From NCBI RefSeq assembly GCF_015482585.1, contig NZ_CP049742.1, forward strand, positions 322,501-386,500: a DNA stretch of 64,000 nt, written 5' to 3'. Origin of the DNA: Mangrovibacillus cuniculi (GTDB lineage Bacteria; Bacillota; Bacilli; Bacillales; R1DC41). Positions 42,875 to 53,880 of this stretch are shown in pieces. Made by a program: the position numbers and the translations under genes. Within the stretch, counting starts at the first letter, position 1. The number at the start of each line of letters is the position of its first letter. A model generated the notes under the pieces. It was not told where the DNA came from. It did not search any database and was given only the letters and a program-made list of their open reading frames with translations.

Positions 42875-43851
42875 GTAAAACTCCACTGTTAACCGTTAGA
42901 GAGCTAACGAAACATTTTCCTATTACAGGTGGAATCCTTGGGAAAACGATTGGACAAGTACAAGCGGTCAATCATGTATCGTTTGACGTATATAAAGGAG
43001 AGACGTTTAGTCTTGTTGGAGAAAGTGGCTGCGGAAAATCCACAACAGGACGAGCACTACTGCGATTACATGAACCTACGTCTGGAGAAATTATTTTTCG
43101 AGATGCAAATCTTACAGATCTAAAAGAGTTAGAGGTTAGAAGAATGAGAAGAGATATGCAGATGGTTTTCCAAGATCCGTACGCTTCGTTAAACCCAAGG
43201 CATACGATTGGAAAGATACTAGAAGAACCATTAATTGTTCATAAAATTTATGATACGGCAAAAGAACGAAAAGAAGCAGTTGCGAAAATATTGGAGACTG
43301 TTGGATTACGTAGAGAACACGCTTCTCGTTATCCTCATCAATTTAGTGGTGGGCAACGTCAACGGATTGGCATTGCTCGTGCATTGATGACGAAACCAAA
43401 GCTTATCGTATTAGACGAGCCGGTATCTGCACTAGACGTATCTATCCAAGCCCAAATATTGAATTTACTGGAAGACCTTCAGCAAGAATTTGATTTAACC
43501 TACGTGTTTATTGCACATGACTTAGGTGTAGTGCGCCATATTTCTGATCGTGTAGGAGTAATGTATTTAGGAAATCTAGTAGAACTTTCTGGAGCTGAAG
43601 AGTTGTATGCATCACCATTGCATCCATATACGCAAGCGCTGTTATCATCTGTTCCGATTCCAGATCCTACTGTTCGGAATGAACGAAAGCGTGTGACCAT
43701 TAAAGGTGATATCCCTAGTGCATCCAATCCGCCATCAGGCTGTGTGTTTCATACGAGATGTCCCTTGGCAACGGAACGGTGTAAGAAAGAGATTCCTAGC
43801 TTTAGAGAAGTGAAAGATAGGCATTACGTCGCTTGTCATGAAGTAAATTAA
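42871..43851 (+). CDS. dppF: Oligo/dipeptide ABC importer ATPase (DppF/OppF type)
   Basis: 326-aa second ATPase: Walker [16 protein letters not shown] at about 55, [15 protein letters not shown], signature FSGGQRQR near 155, Walker [13 protein letters not shown], and C-terminal cysteines in [19 protein letters not shown] use the ATG at 42871 because AGAGGAGG sits right before it and the start overlaps the dppD stop; a TTG nine codons earlier is inside dppD. It pairs with DppD on the inner face of the membrane. Confidence 0.92.
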   Translation: MSKTPLLTVRELTKHFPITGGILGKTIGQVQAVNHVSFDVYKGETFSLVGESGCGKSTTGRALLRLHEPTSGEIIFRDANLTDLKELEVRRMRRDMQMVFQDPYASLNPRHTIGKILEEPLIVHKIYDTAKERKEAVAKILETVGLRREHASRYPHQFSGGQRQRIGIARALMTKPKLIVLDEPVSALDVSIQAQILNLLEDLQQEFDLTYVFIAHDLGVVRHISDRVGVMYLGNLVELSGAEELYASPLHPYTQALLSSVPIPDPTVRNERKRVTIKGDIPSASNPPSGCVFHTRCPLATERCKKEIPSFREVKDRHYVACHEVN

Positions 43852-43948
43852 TTAAACTATTTCTCACTTTAAATGCATGAAGAAAGAATTACAAGCATAT
43901 TTCATAGAGTAAGAGCTTGGGCTCTAAGATAAAAGGGGGTCTTTATTA

Positions 43949-45565
43949 ATGGCAAAACGTTCATGGCTTTGGTTCATCTCTGCACTACTCGTTTTATCTA
44001 TCGTTTTAGCTGGTTGTACTGGTGGGGATGACAAAGAGGAAGAGAAACCAACAGATGATCCTGGAGACGTAACGACAGAAGAACCTGCTGAAGAAACACC
44101 ACAAGTATTAGTCTTCGGACGTGGAGGAGATTCTGTATCTTTAGATCCATCTCAAGCAACGGATGGAGAATCATTTAAAGTAACGAAAAATGTATTTGAA
44201 ACGTTGATTGAATTTGGTGAGCAAGATACAGAACTACACCCTGGACTTGCGACAGAGTGGTCGAATACAGAAGACGGTTTACAATACACACTTAAATTAA
44301 GAGAAGGTGTCACGTTCCACGATGGCACACCTTTCAATGCGGAAGCGGTTGTTTTCAACTTTGAAAGATGGAAAGGTGGAAGTAAAGAGCAATTCTACTA
44401 CTATAATTCTCAATTTGGAGAAGTAATTAGCGAAGTAGTAGCAGACGATGAGTACACTGTAACATTTAAGCTAACTCGTCCTCTAGCTCCTTTCTATAAA
44501 AACTTAGCAATGTCACCTTTCGCGATTGCTTCACCAGCAGCAATAGAGCAATTCGGAGATAAGTTTAACGAAAATCCTGTGGGAACTGGTCCATTCGTAT
44601 TCAAAGAGTGGAAGCGTAATGACCGTATTACAATTGAAAAGAATCCTAACTACTGGGAAGAAGGTTTACCGAAACTTGATACAGTTATTTTCCGTGCGAT
44701 TCCTGACAACTCTGCACGTGTAAATGCTTTAGCAACAGGTGAAGTAGATCTTATTGACGGTGTGAACTACAGTGACGTTCCTACTATTGAAGGGAACAGC
44801 GAGCTTCAAATGTTCTATCGTCCTTCTATGAACGTTGCATATGTTGGCTTAACAAATACTCGTGGTCCTTTACAAAATAAATTAGTTCGTCAAGCGCTTA
44901 ACTATGCTGTAGACAAAGCATCCATCATTGATGCGTTCTATGCAGGTGCAGCTGAACCAGCGAAAAACCCAATGCCACCAGTAATTGCTGGATATAATGA
45001 TGCGTTGGAAGGATACGAATATAATCCTGAAAAAGCAAAAGAACTTCTTGCGGAGGCAGGATTTGAAGATGGCTTTGAAATGGAACTTTGGGCAATGCCA
45101 GTTGCACGTCCTTATATGCCAGATGGACAAAAGGTTGCAGAAGCCCTACAAGCAAACTTTGCTGCTGTTGGTGTAAATGCAAAAATCACTTCATATGAGT
45201 GGGCTACTTATTTAGAAAAAGCTCGTAACGGAGAAGCTGATTCCTTCTTACTAGGATGGACTGGAGACAATGGAGATGCAGATAACTTCCTTTATGTGCT
45301 ACTAGATCAAGATAGCATCGGAAGTAATAACTACGCTCAATATCAGAATCAAGCAGTACATGATTTACTAGTAGAAGCACAATCCACTCCTGATCAAGCA
45401 AAACGTGAAGAGCTTTACAAGCAAGCACAAGAGTTAATTCACGAAGATGCTCCATGGATTCCACTTGTTCACTCGAACCCAGCATTAGCAGGTAAAGCTG
45501 GTATCTCTGGATTTAAAGCTCATCCAACTGGGTCCGATGTGTTAGCAACAGTTGAAATGAAATAA
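43949..45565 (+). CDS. dppE: Peptide-binding lipoprotein (family 5)
   Basis: 538-aa extracellular solute-binding protein. Signal peptide with lipobox VLAGC ending at Cys23 and an acidic Glu/Asp/Thr linker, then the SBP_bac_5 fold with the family signature region GLQYTLKLREGVTFHDG at about 110-126 and ENPVGTGPFVFKEW at about 210. It delivers di- or oligopeptides to the DppBC permease. AAGGGGG precedes the ATG. A terminator directly after the gene would let it be made in excess over the permeases. Confidence 0.92.
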   Translation: MAKRSWLWFISALLVLSIVLAGCTGGDDKEEEKPTDDPGDVTTEEPAEETPQVLVFGRGGDSVSLDPSQATDGESFKVTKNVFETLIEFGEQDTELHPGLATEWSNTEDGLQYTLKLREGVTFHDGTPFNAEAVVFNFERWKGGSKEQFYYYNSQFGEVISEVVADDEYTVTFKLTRPLAPFYKNLAMSPFAIASPAAIEQFGDKFNENPVGTGPFVFKEWKRNDRITIEKNPNYWEEGLPKLDTVIFRAIPDNSARVNALATGEVDLIDGVNYSDVPTIEGNSELQMFYRPSMNVAYVGLTNTRGPLQNKLVRQALNYAVDKASIIDAFYAGAAEPAKNPMPPVIAGYNDALEGYEYNPEKAKELLAEAGFEDGFEMELWAMPVARPYMPDGQKVAEALQANFAAVGVNAKITSYEWATYLEKARNGEADSFLLGWTGDNGDADNFLYVLLDQDSIGSNNYAQYQNQAVHDLLVEAQSTPDQAKREELYKQAQELIHEDAPWIPLVHSNPALAGKAGISGFKAHPTGSDVLATVEMK

Positions 45566-45604
45566 AGCAAAAGAAGAGAGGGACTCGTCTCTCTCTTTTT
45601 TTCT
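45566..45604 (+). terminator. Terminator between binding protein and permeases
   Basis: AAGAGAGGGA / TCTCTCTCTT stem with short CTCG loop and TTTTTTTC. It lies inside the dpp operon and probably acts as a partial terminator. Confidence 0.7.
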
Positions 45605-45636
45605 AAAATTGTTAATGAAGGAAAGGGGGAAAATGG

Positions 45637-46641
45637 ATGTTTTCCTACACCTTAAGAAGACTAGGTATGCTAATTCCTGTTTTACTCGGACTAACATTAA
45701 TCGTCTTCTTTATGATTCGTGCAATTCCAGGTGATCCTGCTGAACAGATCCTTGGACAAGCTGCCACAAAAGAAGCTATTACAGAGCTGAATGAATCTTT
45801 AGGATTAGACAAGCCTTGGTATACACAATATGTCTATTATGTTGGGGACTTACTCACAGGAGACTTAGGTGAATCGTTACGAACGAAGTCTGCTATTTCA
45901 GAAGAGATATGGCCATACCTTGCTGCAACAATGGAGTTAACATTTTGTGCAATGTTTATAGCAATTGTTATTGGAGTGAATGCAGGCATTATTTCTGCTT
46001 GGTTCCAGCGATCTTGGTTTGACTATACTGCTATGTTACTAGCTTTAATTGGTGTATCCATGCCAATTTTTTGGCTAGGATTGATGGAACAGTGGATTTT
46101 CTCCATTCAACTAGATTGGTTGCCGACTTCAGGACGAGAAGATGTGAGGAATCCGGTGGAGGCAATTACCCATTTGTTTTTAATTGATACAGCCATTCAA
46201 GGCGAGTGGGCTCAATTTCAAACTACTATAAAACATCTGATTTTACCTAGTGTTGCATTAGCAACAATACCTATGGCAATTATCGCAAGAATTACTCGTT
46301 CCTCTATGTTAGAAGTCATGAAATCCGATTACATCCGAACGGCTCATGCGAAAGGATTAAGAATGTTTTTTGTTGTGTACAAGCATTCATTAAAGAATGC
46401 AGTTATTCCTGTATTAACTATTATTGGTCTTCAAACTGGTTTGCTATTAGGCGGAGCAATTTTAACGGAGACCATCTTCAGTTGGCCTGGTATTGGTCGT
46501 TATATCTTTGAAGCTATTAATTTTCGAGACTATCCAGTTATTCAATCAGGTATTTTAATCGTTGCAATTATCTTTGTCACCATCAACTTAATTGTGGATT
46601 TACTCTATGCAGTCATTGATCCACGAATTAAGTATCGATAG
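45637..46641 (+). CDS. dppB: Peptide ABC importer permease DppB
   Basis: 334-aa inner-membrane permease with six TM segments. N-terminal RRLGMLIPVLLGLTLIVFF, the conserved VRAIPGDPAEQILG-type motif (here IRAIPGDPAEQ) at about 30, and the EAA loop IRTAHAKGLRMFFVVYKHSL at about 240-260 that contacts the ATPase. ATG 45637 follows AAAGGGGGA. It pairs with DppC. Confidence 0.92.
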   Translation: MFSYTLRRLGMLIPVLLGLTLIVFFMIRAIPGDPAEQILGQAATKEAITELNESLGLDKPWYTQYVYYVGDLLTGDLGESLRTKSAISEEIWPYLAATMELTFCAMFIAIVIGVNAGIISAWFQRSWFDYTAMLLALIGVSMPIFWLGLMEQWIFSIQLDWLPTSGREDVRNPVEAITHLFLIDTAIQGEWAQFQTTIKHLILPSVALATIPMAIIARITRSSMLEVMKSDYIRTAHAKGLRMFFVVYKHSLKNAVIPVLTIIGLQTGLLLGGAILTETIFSWPGIGRYIFEAINFRDYPVIQSGILIVAIIFVTINLIVDLLYAVIDPRIKYR

Positions 46642-46651
46642 GGGGGAGAGT

Positions 46652-47533
46652 ATGACTACTTTAACCGCAAAAATTACAGCTGGGAAACCAGAGTCTCCTT
46701 GGATGGAAGCGTGGAGGAGATTTAGGAAAAATAAATTAGGTCTAGTTGGTGCAGGGATTGTCTTATTTTTTATCTTGGTTGCTTTATTCGCACCGCTATT
46801 AGCAGCAGAAGGAATAAATGATCAAGATTTCTCTAACAGATTACAAGCACCTTCTAGTGAACATTGGTTTGGTACAGATGATTTTGGTCGTGATATTTTA
46901 TCGCGGGTTATTCATGGTGCTCGAATTTCTCTATGGGTAGGGACATTCTCCGTAATTGGTTCTGTTATTGTCGGTTGTACACTTGGTATTATTGCAGGGT
47001 ATTTTGGAAGATGGATTGATACCATTATCTCGAGGATATTTGACATTATGCTAGCATTCCCTAGTATTCTTTTAGCTATTGGAATTGTTGCGGTTCTTGG
47101 ACCATCTTTACAAAATGCGTTGATAGCGATTGCCATCATTAATATCCCAACGTTTGGTCGACTCATTCGGTCGAGAGTATTGAGTGTAAAAGAAGAAGAA
47201 TACATTACAGCAGCGAAGGCACTCGGGATGAGCCATACGAGAATTTTAGTTCAGCATGTGTTGCCGAATAGCTTAGCACCAATTATCGTGCAAGGTACGC
47301 TGGCTGTCGCAACGGCTATCATTGAAGCAGCTGCACTCGGATTTTTAGGGTTGGGAGCGGAACCGCCAAATCCAGAGTGGGGAAAAATGCTATCGGATGC
47401 AAAAATGTACATGCTGCAAGCTCCTTGGATGATGGTCTTCCCAGGAATAGCGATTATGCTGACAGTTCTAGGCTTCAATTTAATGGGTGATGGCCTGCGT
47501 GATGCGCTGGATCCGAAGATGAAGGATGTTTAA
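46652..47533 (+). CDS. dppC: Peptide ABC importer permease DppC
   Basis: 293-aa permease with N-terminal OppC domain (RRFRKNKLGLVGAGIVLFF), the HWFGTDDFGRDILSRVIHGA motif at about 71-90, five or six TM segments and the EAA loop YITAAKALGMSHTRILVQHV near 190. Start ATG 46652, ten bases after dppB, with GGGGGGAGAG before it; an in-frame start at 46592 lies within dppB. It is the last gene of the operon. Confidence 0.92.
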   Translation: MTTLTAKITAGKPESPWMEAWRRFRKNKLGLVGAGIVLFFILVALFAPLLAAEGINDQDFSNRLQAPSSEHWFGTDDFGRDILSRVIHGARISLWVGTFSVIGSVIVGCTLGIIAGYFGRWIDTIISRIFDIMLAFPSILLAIGIVAVLGPSLQNALIAIAIINIPTFGRLIRSRVLSVKEEEYITAAKALGMSHTRILVQHVLPNSLAPIIVQGTLAVATAIIEAAALGFLGLGAEPPNPEWGKMLSDAKMYMLQAPWMMVFPGIAIMLTVLGFNLMGDGLRDALDPKMKDV

Positions 47534-47581
47534 TGGCGATTTTGGACGGAAGATGTTCTCTACTTTAGAGATGTTATGATG

Positions 47582-47932
47582 TGAGAACCTCCATGTGGAT
47601 GAGACGGTCGTTAAAAGAGTGAAATCCAAAATAGAGACCCGTCGGAAGCGGGAGGCGGTCGTCAAAAGGATGTAAAGCTAAAAGAGAGACCCGTCGGAAG
47701 CGGGAGATGGTCGTCAAAAGAGTGAAAAGCAAAAAAAGAGAACCGTCAGAAGCGGGAGGCGGACGTCAAAAGGATGAAAAGTTAAAATAGAGAACCGTCG
47801 GAAGCGGTAGACGGTCGTCAAAAGAGTGAAAAGCAAAAAAAGAGAACCGTCGGAAGCGGTAGACGGTCGTCAAAAGAGTAAAAACCAAAAAAAGAGAACC
47901 GTCTACAACTCATAGACGGTTCTCTTTATTCT
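47582..47932. repeat. Array C, 52-bp tandem repeat, about seven units
   Basis: Phase 52 bp (GTCGGAAGCG at 47641, 47693, 47745 with one change, 47797, 47849). Each unit holds ACCGTC / GACGGT arms around GGAAGCGGTA, then an A/G-rich segment. The last unit is converted into the terminator at 47895-47932. It fills the 401-base gap between dppC and ygaE. Confidence 0.88.
47895..47932. terminator. Terminator between dppC and ygaE
   Basis: GAGAACCGTCTA / TAGACGGTTCTC, 12-bp perfect arms with A-rich and T-rich flanks. It is bidirectional, and is the last unit of array C. Confidence 0.9.
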
Positions 47933-47934
47933 TT

Positions 47935-49023
47935 TCATCGTTCATCCTCAATCTCATCCAGGCGAACGGTATTTTCTTTTTGATGATACGTCTGGAAGCT
48001 GTTAATCAACTTCTCTAAATGAACTAAGTTCTCTTCGTACTCTAAGATATCTGATATCAAATGTAAGAAGTGGTACGTTTCCACTTCTTCACACGCCTGA
48101 TCTTGTTTTACTTGATGTAAGAAACGCCCTACTAGCTCTTTTCTTTGAGGAGCTTCGGTGCTTTCTGTCTCCAATTCCACATTCGGTCTAATCTTACCAG
48201 CGAATTTTAAAAGTAACTGTTCGTGATAAGTGATGAGTCCGTCCAGTTGACCTTGAAGTTCTAACTGCGTTTCTTCCGGAAGGTGTTGGAAATCATTATC
48301 AAATCGATGTAAGCGACGAAGTATATTTAAAGATCTTCTAGTAGTAGAAATCATTTGTCTGTATATAACTAACTTACGAGTTTTTAAAACTTCTTTAGAA
48401 CGGAAGTAGTTCCGCTCTTCTTTGTACATTAAGTAAAGTTGGTCTAACTTCATTAATCTCTCTTTTATACGTTCAATGTCTTTCTTTAAAAGCGTATGCT
48501 CTGAGGCATGGCGTGTGCTTAAACGAATCCATTTTAGCGTATCTTCTGTCACGCTAACTGTTTTATGATAGAGCTTTGTTTCATACTTCGGTGGGATAAA
48601 AACTAAATTCACCGCAAAGGAAGAAAGGACTCCTAACATAATAGTAGCGATTCGAATAAAAGCAAATTCAATAAAATGTTCTCCAGGCTCTTGCATAATA
48701 GCCATAATCGTAACGAGTGCTAAACCAATGGTCGACTCAATACGAAGCTTTAAAATAATCATAATCGCTATAATTGCTGCAAGTCCGATAATGAATACAT
48801 GGTTACCAAACAGCATCACAAAGATAACTGCGATAGCACCACCAATAATGTTAGCTTGTAACTGCTCAATTACAGATAAATAACTACGGTAGATGGTCGG
48901 TTGTATGGCAAAAACGGCTGCGATTCCAGCGAAAATAGGGGAGGGTAAGTTAAGTAATTCCGCTAACGTTAACGCTAGTACGATGGCAATCCCCGTTTTT
49001 AATACCCGAGCTCCAAGTTTCAT
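47935..49023 (-). CDS. ygaE: Aromatic acid exporter family protein YgaE
   Basis: 362-aa membrane protein of the ArAE_1/DUF939 family (FUSC-like): about five N-terminal TM segments (residues 1-150, including FAGIAAVFAIQPTIYRSYLS) and a long helical cytoplasmic C-terminal domain (ArAE_1_C). Members are thought to export aromatic acids; the true substrate is unknown. I prefer ATG 49023 by family N-terminus (MKLGARVLKTGIAIVLAL); a GTG at 49074 is the upstream alternative. The position before hemL matches B. subtilis ygaE. Confidence 0.8.
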   Translation of the reverse strand: MKLGARVLKTGIAIVLALTLAELLNLPSPIFAGIAAVFAIQPTIYRSYLSVIEQLQANIIGGAIAVIFVMLFGNHVFIIGLAAIIAIMIILKLRIESTIGLALVTIMAIMQEPGEHFIEFAFIRIATIMLGVLSSFAVNLVFIPPKYETKLYHKTVSVTEDTLKWIRLSTRHASEHTLLKKDIERIKERLMKLDQLYLMYKEERNYFRSKEVLKTRKLVIYRQMISTTRRSLNILRRLHRFDNDFQHLPEETQLELQGQLDGLITYHEQLLLKFAGKIRPNVELETESTEAPQRKELVGRFLHQVKQDQACEEVETYHFLHLISDILEYEENLVHLEKLINSFQTYHQKENTVRLDEIEDER

Positions 49024-49196
49024 GAGTATAAATAAACCTCGCTTTGCTTCTAGTCTTGAAAAGTGAGAGAACACTAGTCAAGTAATTTGTTTCAACCTTA
49101 TAGTACTATACATTCCTTGTCAATGTAGTGCAAGGAAAATATAAAAGAATCATGAGTTGTGGAAGAAAACACTTTAACTACTAAGGAGGGAATATA

Positions 49197-49228
49197 GAAA
49201 AACGGAAGGCATTGGCCTTCCGCTTTTA
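49197..49228 (-). terminator. Terminator of the glutamate synthase gene
   Basis: AAAGCGGAAGGCC / GGCCTTCCGTTTT arms on the minus strand with a short loop, followed by T-rich sequence. The 150 bases to the left (49075-49196) hold no gene. Confidence 0.8.
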
Positions 49229-52200
49229 TTATTCCGTAGAAACAGATGGATCTGCCTGCTCTTTTACCGGTACTACTTGCAAGAAGTGGTTCGTTGGGTC
49301 TGCAAGCAACGCTTTTAAAGAGGCTGCAGTCTCTTGCTGACCGTCCTTTTCTAGTTCTGTTACGTAGCTAGTTAAAAGCTCTTGTACATCTTTTACACCA
49401 GTAGAAGAAAGTTCCGTTAAGGTAACTTTTGCTCCTTTAGCAAGACGGTTTTGCAGTGCTTTCTTTGTTAAGCCCATCTCTGGTTGTAGTCTAAAATAGA
49501 CAGCTCCACCAGTCATTCCTGCACATGCCCAAGGACCAGGATCGCCTAATACAAGACCGCGTCCATTGGTCATGTATTCAAATGCAAATCCTTTTATGGA
49601 TGCAGTGGTGCCTAGATTAGCACCAGACTCTTTTGCAGGAGTAGTTAGCTGGTCTCCTATAATCAAATCAGCGCCTGATAAGCGAATTCCCGCACGAGCG
49701 TCTGCTCTACCTTGCACAATAAATGTTCCTTTTTGAGCACCATAACCAAAGCCTTTACCAGTGGAACCTCCAACTAACTGTCCGTTAGCTCCAAACGATT
49801 TCAAGATAGCTATACTTCCCCGAATGCCGTCTTTGCTAAGCCATCTTGTGCACCACCTTGCACGTTGATATGAACACCATCTGTATTGTAGGCACCAAGT
49901 CCGTTACCAGGAATTGAACCATCTTTATAGTGAAGGTGGATAGGATCTAGTCCTTTATAGCCGCCGTTTAAACGTCCACGAACACGGTGTCCAGCTGGTC
50001 GACTTGCTAATACACGTTGTTCTGATGTAATAGAAGCAAACTGTCGAGATGTAGATAATTCTTCTACTTTATAATCAAGGTATTCAGCTCCAACGGCAGA
50101 AGCGACAAGTAAAGAAGGAGAAGAAGGCTCTTCTTTATTTTTAAACGCTACAGCTTCAATGGATAAAGTCTTTAAAAGGTACGTTAAATCCATCGATTGC
50201 TGATCGCGATGTTGCTCGAGTAAATCGGAACGTCCCACGATATCTTGTGTATTTGTAAAGCCTAAAGCTGCTGTTAACGCACGAAGCTCGTTCCCAAAAG
50301 CAGTGAAGAAGTTAACTAACCCTTGAACAGCTAAATCGGATTGTCTTGGAACAAATCGTCGTAGACCGTGTTCCTTAGCTTGAGCCTCTGACTCAATTTG
50401 GGTTGCAATGCCGACGTGACAAGTATCCAAGTGACAACCTCTACATGTTGTACACCCAATAGCAATCATGGAAAGGGTACCGAAACCGATTCTGTTCGCA
50501 CCAAGTAACATCACTTTTAATACATCAGATACACTCTTAATTCCTCCATCAGCCCAAAGCTCCACGTTCCCACGAAGTCCTGCTTCTAGTAACGCGTTAT
50601 GTGCTGCTTTGACGCCAATTTCAACAGGTAATCCAACATGCTGCAGTGCATGGATACGTGCAGCTCCAGTTCCGCCGTCAAAACCACTGAGGGTAATAAT
50701 ATCTGCACCAGCTTTAGCGATTCCAACAGCAATGGTTCCAATGTTAGGCACAACAGGAACTTTCACAGCTACCTTTGCTTGATCGTTTGCCGTTTTTAGT
50801 TCATGAATCATTTGCGCTAAATCTTCAATAGAGTAGATATCGTGATTGTTAGAAGGTGAAATTAAGTCTGAACCGATTGTCGCGTTTCGAGCTTCTGCAA
50901 TCTTCGCCGTAACTTTTGATCCCGGTAAATGTCCACCTTCACCCGGTTTCGCTCCTTGCCCTATTTTGATTTCTAGTAAGTTAGAAGAATTAAGAAGTTC
51001 AGCGTTTACTCCAAAACGGCCGGAAGCGATTTGCTGTCCTCGAGTGCGCGGGTATCGACCAAGCATTTCTTTCATCTCGCCGCCTTCACCGTTTAAACTA
51101 ACCATGTTAAGTCGGTCAGCAGCTTCGGCATAAGCTTTAAACGCAATTTCGTTTTGAGAACCAAAGGACATGGATGCAATAACGAATGGTAGGGAATGCT
51201 CACCAACAGAAATATCCACATCGTCTGGTGAAACAGTGGAATCCTTCTCCACGAATTTTGTTAGGTGACGGATCGTAGTTGGATTACTTGTTTCCATCTC
51301 ATCTAACTTTTCACGATAAGCGGTATATTCGCCAGTTTTAGCTACATCTCCGATAGACTTCCAAATACGTGGGAAGAGGGAGAAGCTTTTCGCGTGTCGT
51401 TGCTTTTCGTCTTCGTAATCTGCTTTTCTAGCCATCGCATCTTCTTTCCAATAGTCCCAGTCTCTTCTTAAATTTTTGGATCCAAAGAAGTTAGGGATCT
51501 TTAAAATATCCGTAATTTCTTCGTTTAATCCAATGGCAGAGAAGAGGCGACTATATCCTCGAAGCTCGTGAATACCAATGGTCGAAATGACTTTTTCCAT
51601 ACCTTTTGTTAAAGCTTCATGAAGTCGTTTAGTAGAATCCTCGTCATCGGAAGCTACAGTTGTAAACAATAGATATGGGCTTACTAGATCTGCTCCTAAA
51701 CCAAGACAAACCATTAAGTCGTGCAGAGTACGTAAGGAGCCAGAACGTACGACCAGTGAGGCTTTACGACGTATTTTATTTATACGTAACGCTCTGTCCA
51801 CTGCAGACACTGCAATCATTGGATCTAGCCATAACTGTTGATGATGTGCAAGAGCATCGTCTAACACTAAGAAGGAAGCTCCGTCTTTTACAAGTTTAAC
51901 TGCCTCATTCTCTAAAGCTTTTAACCTACTAGGAATGGTATCCTCGTTACTAAAAGATAAAGATAGTGATTTAGTCTTTTCTCCAAACGCTTTCATTAAT
52001 TGGTCTAAAGAAGGATGCTTTAACGTGTCAGCTAAATCGTTACCTACAGCTCCTTCTAGTAATAAAGGTGATGTAAGTTCAATTGTTTTTGCAAGAGGTG
52101 CACCATCCCAAAATGGTCTAGCTCCAACTACTACTCTAGTAGAAAAATGTTCGGTTTCACGATCGCGGTCAATGGCTGGATTTGTTACGACAGCTACACT

Positions 52201-53676
52201 TTCCTTGATAAAATCAGCAACATTCTTTCGACCAGTATCAATAGCAGCTAAAGGAGAATCATGTCCTAACGATCGAATTGGTTCAATGCCTTTTTCAGCC
52301 ATTTGCTCTGCAAGCTGTATCTGTTCACGATCCCAACCGTACGCATTATACTGTCCGGCAGTTACCGTATCTTGGTGAAGGAAGTGGACATTTTTCTCCA
52401 ATACAGCGCTTGTTGCACGTTCTCTGTAACCTTTGAAATCCACACGCTTTTTCATTTTTTCAAACACTCGATTTTGATAGTTCTCCAGAGTGTAACGCTT
52501 CAAAGTACCGTCTTCATAATGGAAGCCCACTTTTTCTCCAGGAGCTAGAGGAATAGGATCCTCTACATACGTTGAGTTTGGTAGAATACCAGGTTCTGAT
52601 GAAAACAAATAAGAAGAAGGAGTGCTTAATTGCCACAACGGTCGTAGCCCTAAAGAATCCACACTAAAAACTGCTTCATTTCCGAACCTAGACACAATCC
52701 CAGCTGGACCTTGTGCAAAGTGTCCAAACGATTCTCTCAGGAAAACATATAAATCTTGTAGGTGTGTCGGCATCGCAAAAATTTCATTCATGATAGGCGG
52801 AAAGACTACATCCATTGCTTCAAACAGACTTAATCCATCTCTTTCAATAAATGTTTCAATCGTTCTATTTAAATCTTGAGAGTCACTACCTTGATGAGTT
52901 AGTGTCACAGAAAGAGCTTCTGCCTCTTCACGTAACTTACTAATCGTATTAATTTCTCCGTTATGTCCTAGTAAACTAAATGGCTGCACACGAAAAAAAG
53001 AGGATTGAGTATTTGTTGAATAACGGTTATGTCCTAATGTAATAGTAGAAGCCATCTTTGGATGACGAAGGTCTGGATAATATGTTCGAAGTGTATCACC
53101 AGCTCCCATTACCTTGTACACAACGACAGATTTACTTAGTGAGGCAACATGAAAGTTTTTGTTTTCTTCTAATTGAATCGTTAATGGTAATAAAGAAGTT
53201 ACGTTTGAATGCACTAGTGCAACTTGCCAAAATGTTGGATTTTCACTTAGTGCGATGGGTCCTAAAGCAGTAATGTCTGCCGCTTCAGTAGAGGAATATA
53301 GTAGAGTGTATCCTTGTTCGTTAAACAGGTTTGTTGTTTCGCGTATTAACTCACTTGCAGTATCTTTTTGTAGAAAGAAATGTCCAACAATAAAAGAATC
53401 ATCATATGCAAGAGATCCATCCAGTCCAACAGACCTAAGTTTTTCTTCCCAAAGTGCGCGAGGGATATCGGTATGAATACCAGCACCATCGCCTTCACCA
53501 TTAATAAAGCCAGCACGGTGATTCATCGTAACTAATGCATCGATACATGCTTGCACATTGTGATTAGTAGGGATTTGCTCTTTTTCAAGACTTGCTACAA
53601 TACCGCAAGCATCGTGTTCCTGAACTGCAAAATTCGTAAATTGCTCCATTGATTGCATCACGACGTTCTTTGTCAT
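49229..53676 (-). pseudogene. gltB: Glutamate synthase large subunit, frameshifted
   Basis: A single glutamate synthase (GOGAT) large-subunit gene split by one missing base. The 5' part (53676 down to 49810) holds the class II amidotransferase domain after a propeptide of about 20 residues (HDACGIVA, Cys nucleophile), the central domain, and the FMN/3Fe-4S synthase domain (CTTCRGCHLDTC). The 3' part (stop at 49229) is the GXGXG domain. At 49818-49821 the + strand has CCCC. One more C would restore AKTAF-GGSIAILKSFGANGQ and a protein of about 1480 aa. Start ATG 53676 after GGAGGTG. No gltD-type small subunit is nearby. It may be a true pseudogene, a sequencing error or programmed frameshifting. 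Confidence 0.85.
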
Positions 53677-53835
53677 CTGCAGCACCTCCGTGTAAAGAAT
53701 GACCGAATTCACATATATATTAAAAAATTCAGAATACTTATATGGTAGCATACCTAGTGTATGAATTCAAATAATTATTCGTTCTGCTGAATAAAAGTAC
53801 AAGTCTAAAAGTAAGCGTTTTCAATAAAAATCTAT

Positions 53836-53876
53836 ATAAAAAAGCAACTACCGTAAAATAGTAGTTGCTTTATACA
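53836..53876 (-). terminator. hemL terminator
   Basis: AAGCAACTAC / GTAGTTGCTT arms, followed on the minus strand by TTTTTTATATAG. It lies between hemL and the glutamate synthase gene. Confidence 0.85.
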
Positions 53877-53880
53877 CTAT

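Noticed and set aside
49140..49198. Ribosome-site-like CTAAGGAGGG on the + strand without a gene
   Set aside because: It is followed by no open frame, only the terminator of the glutamate synthase gene. It is probably chance or a relic.
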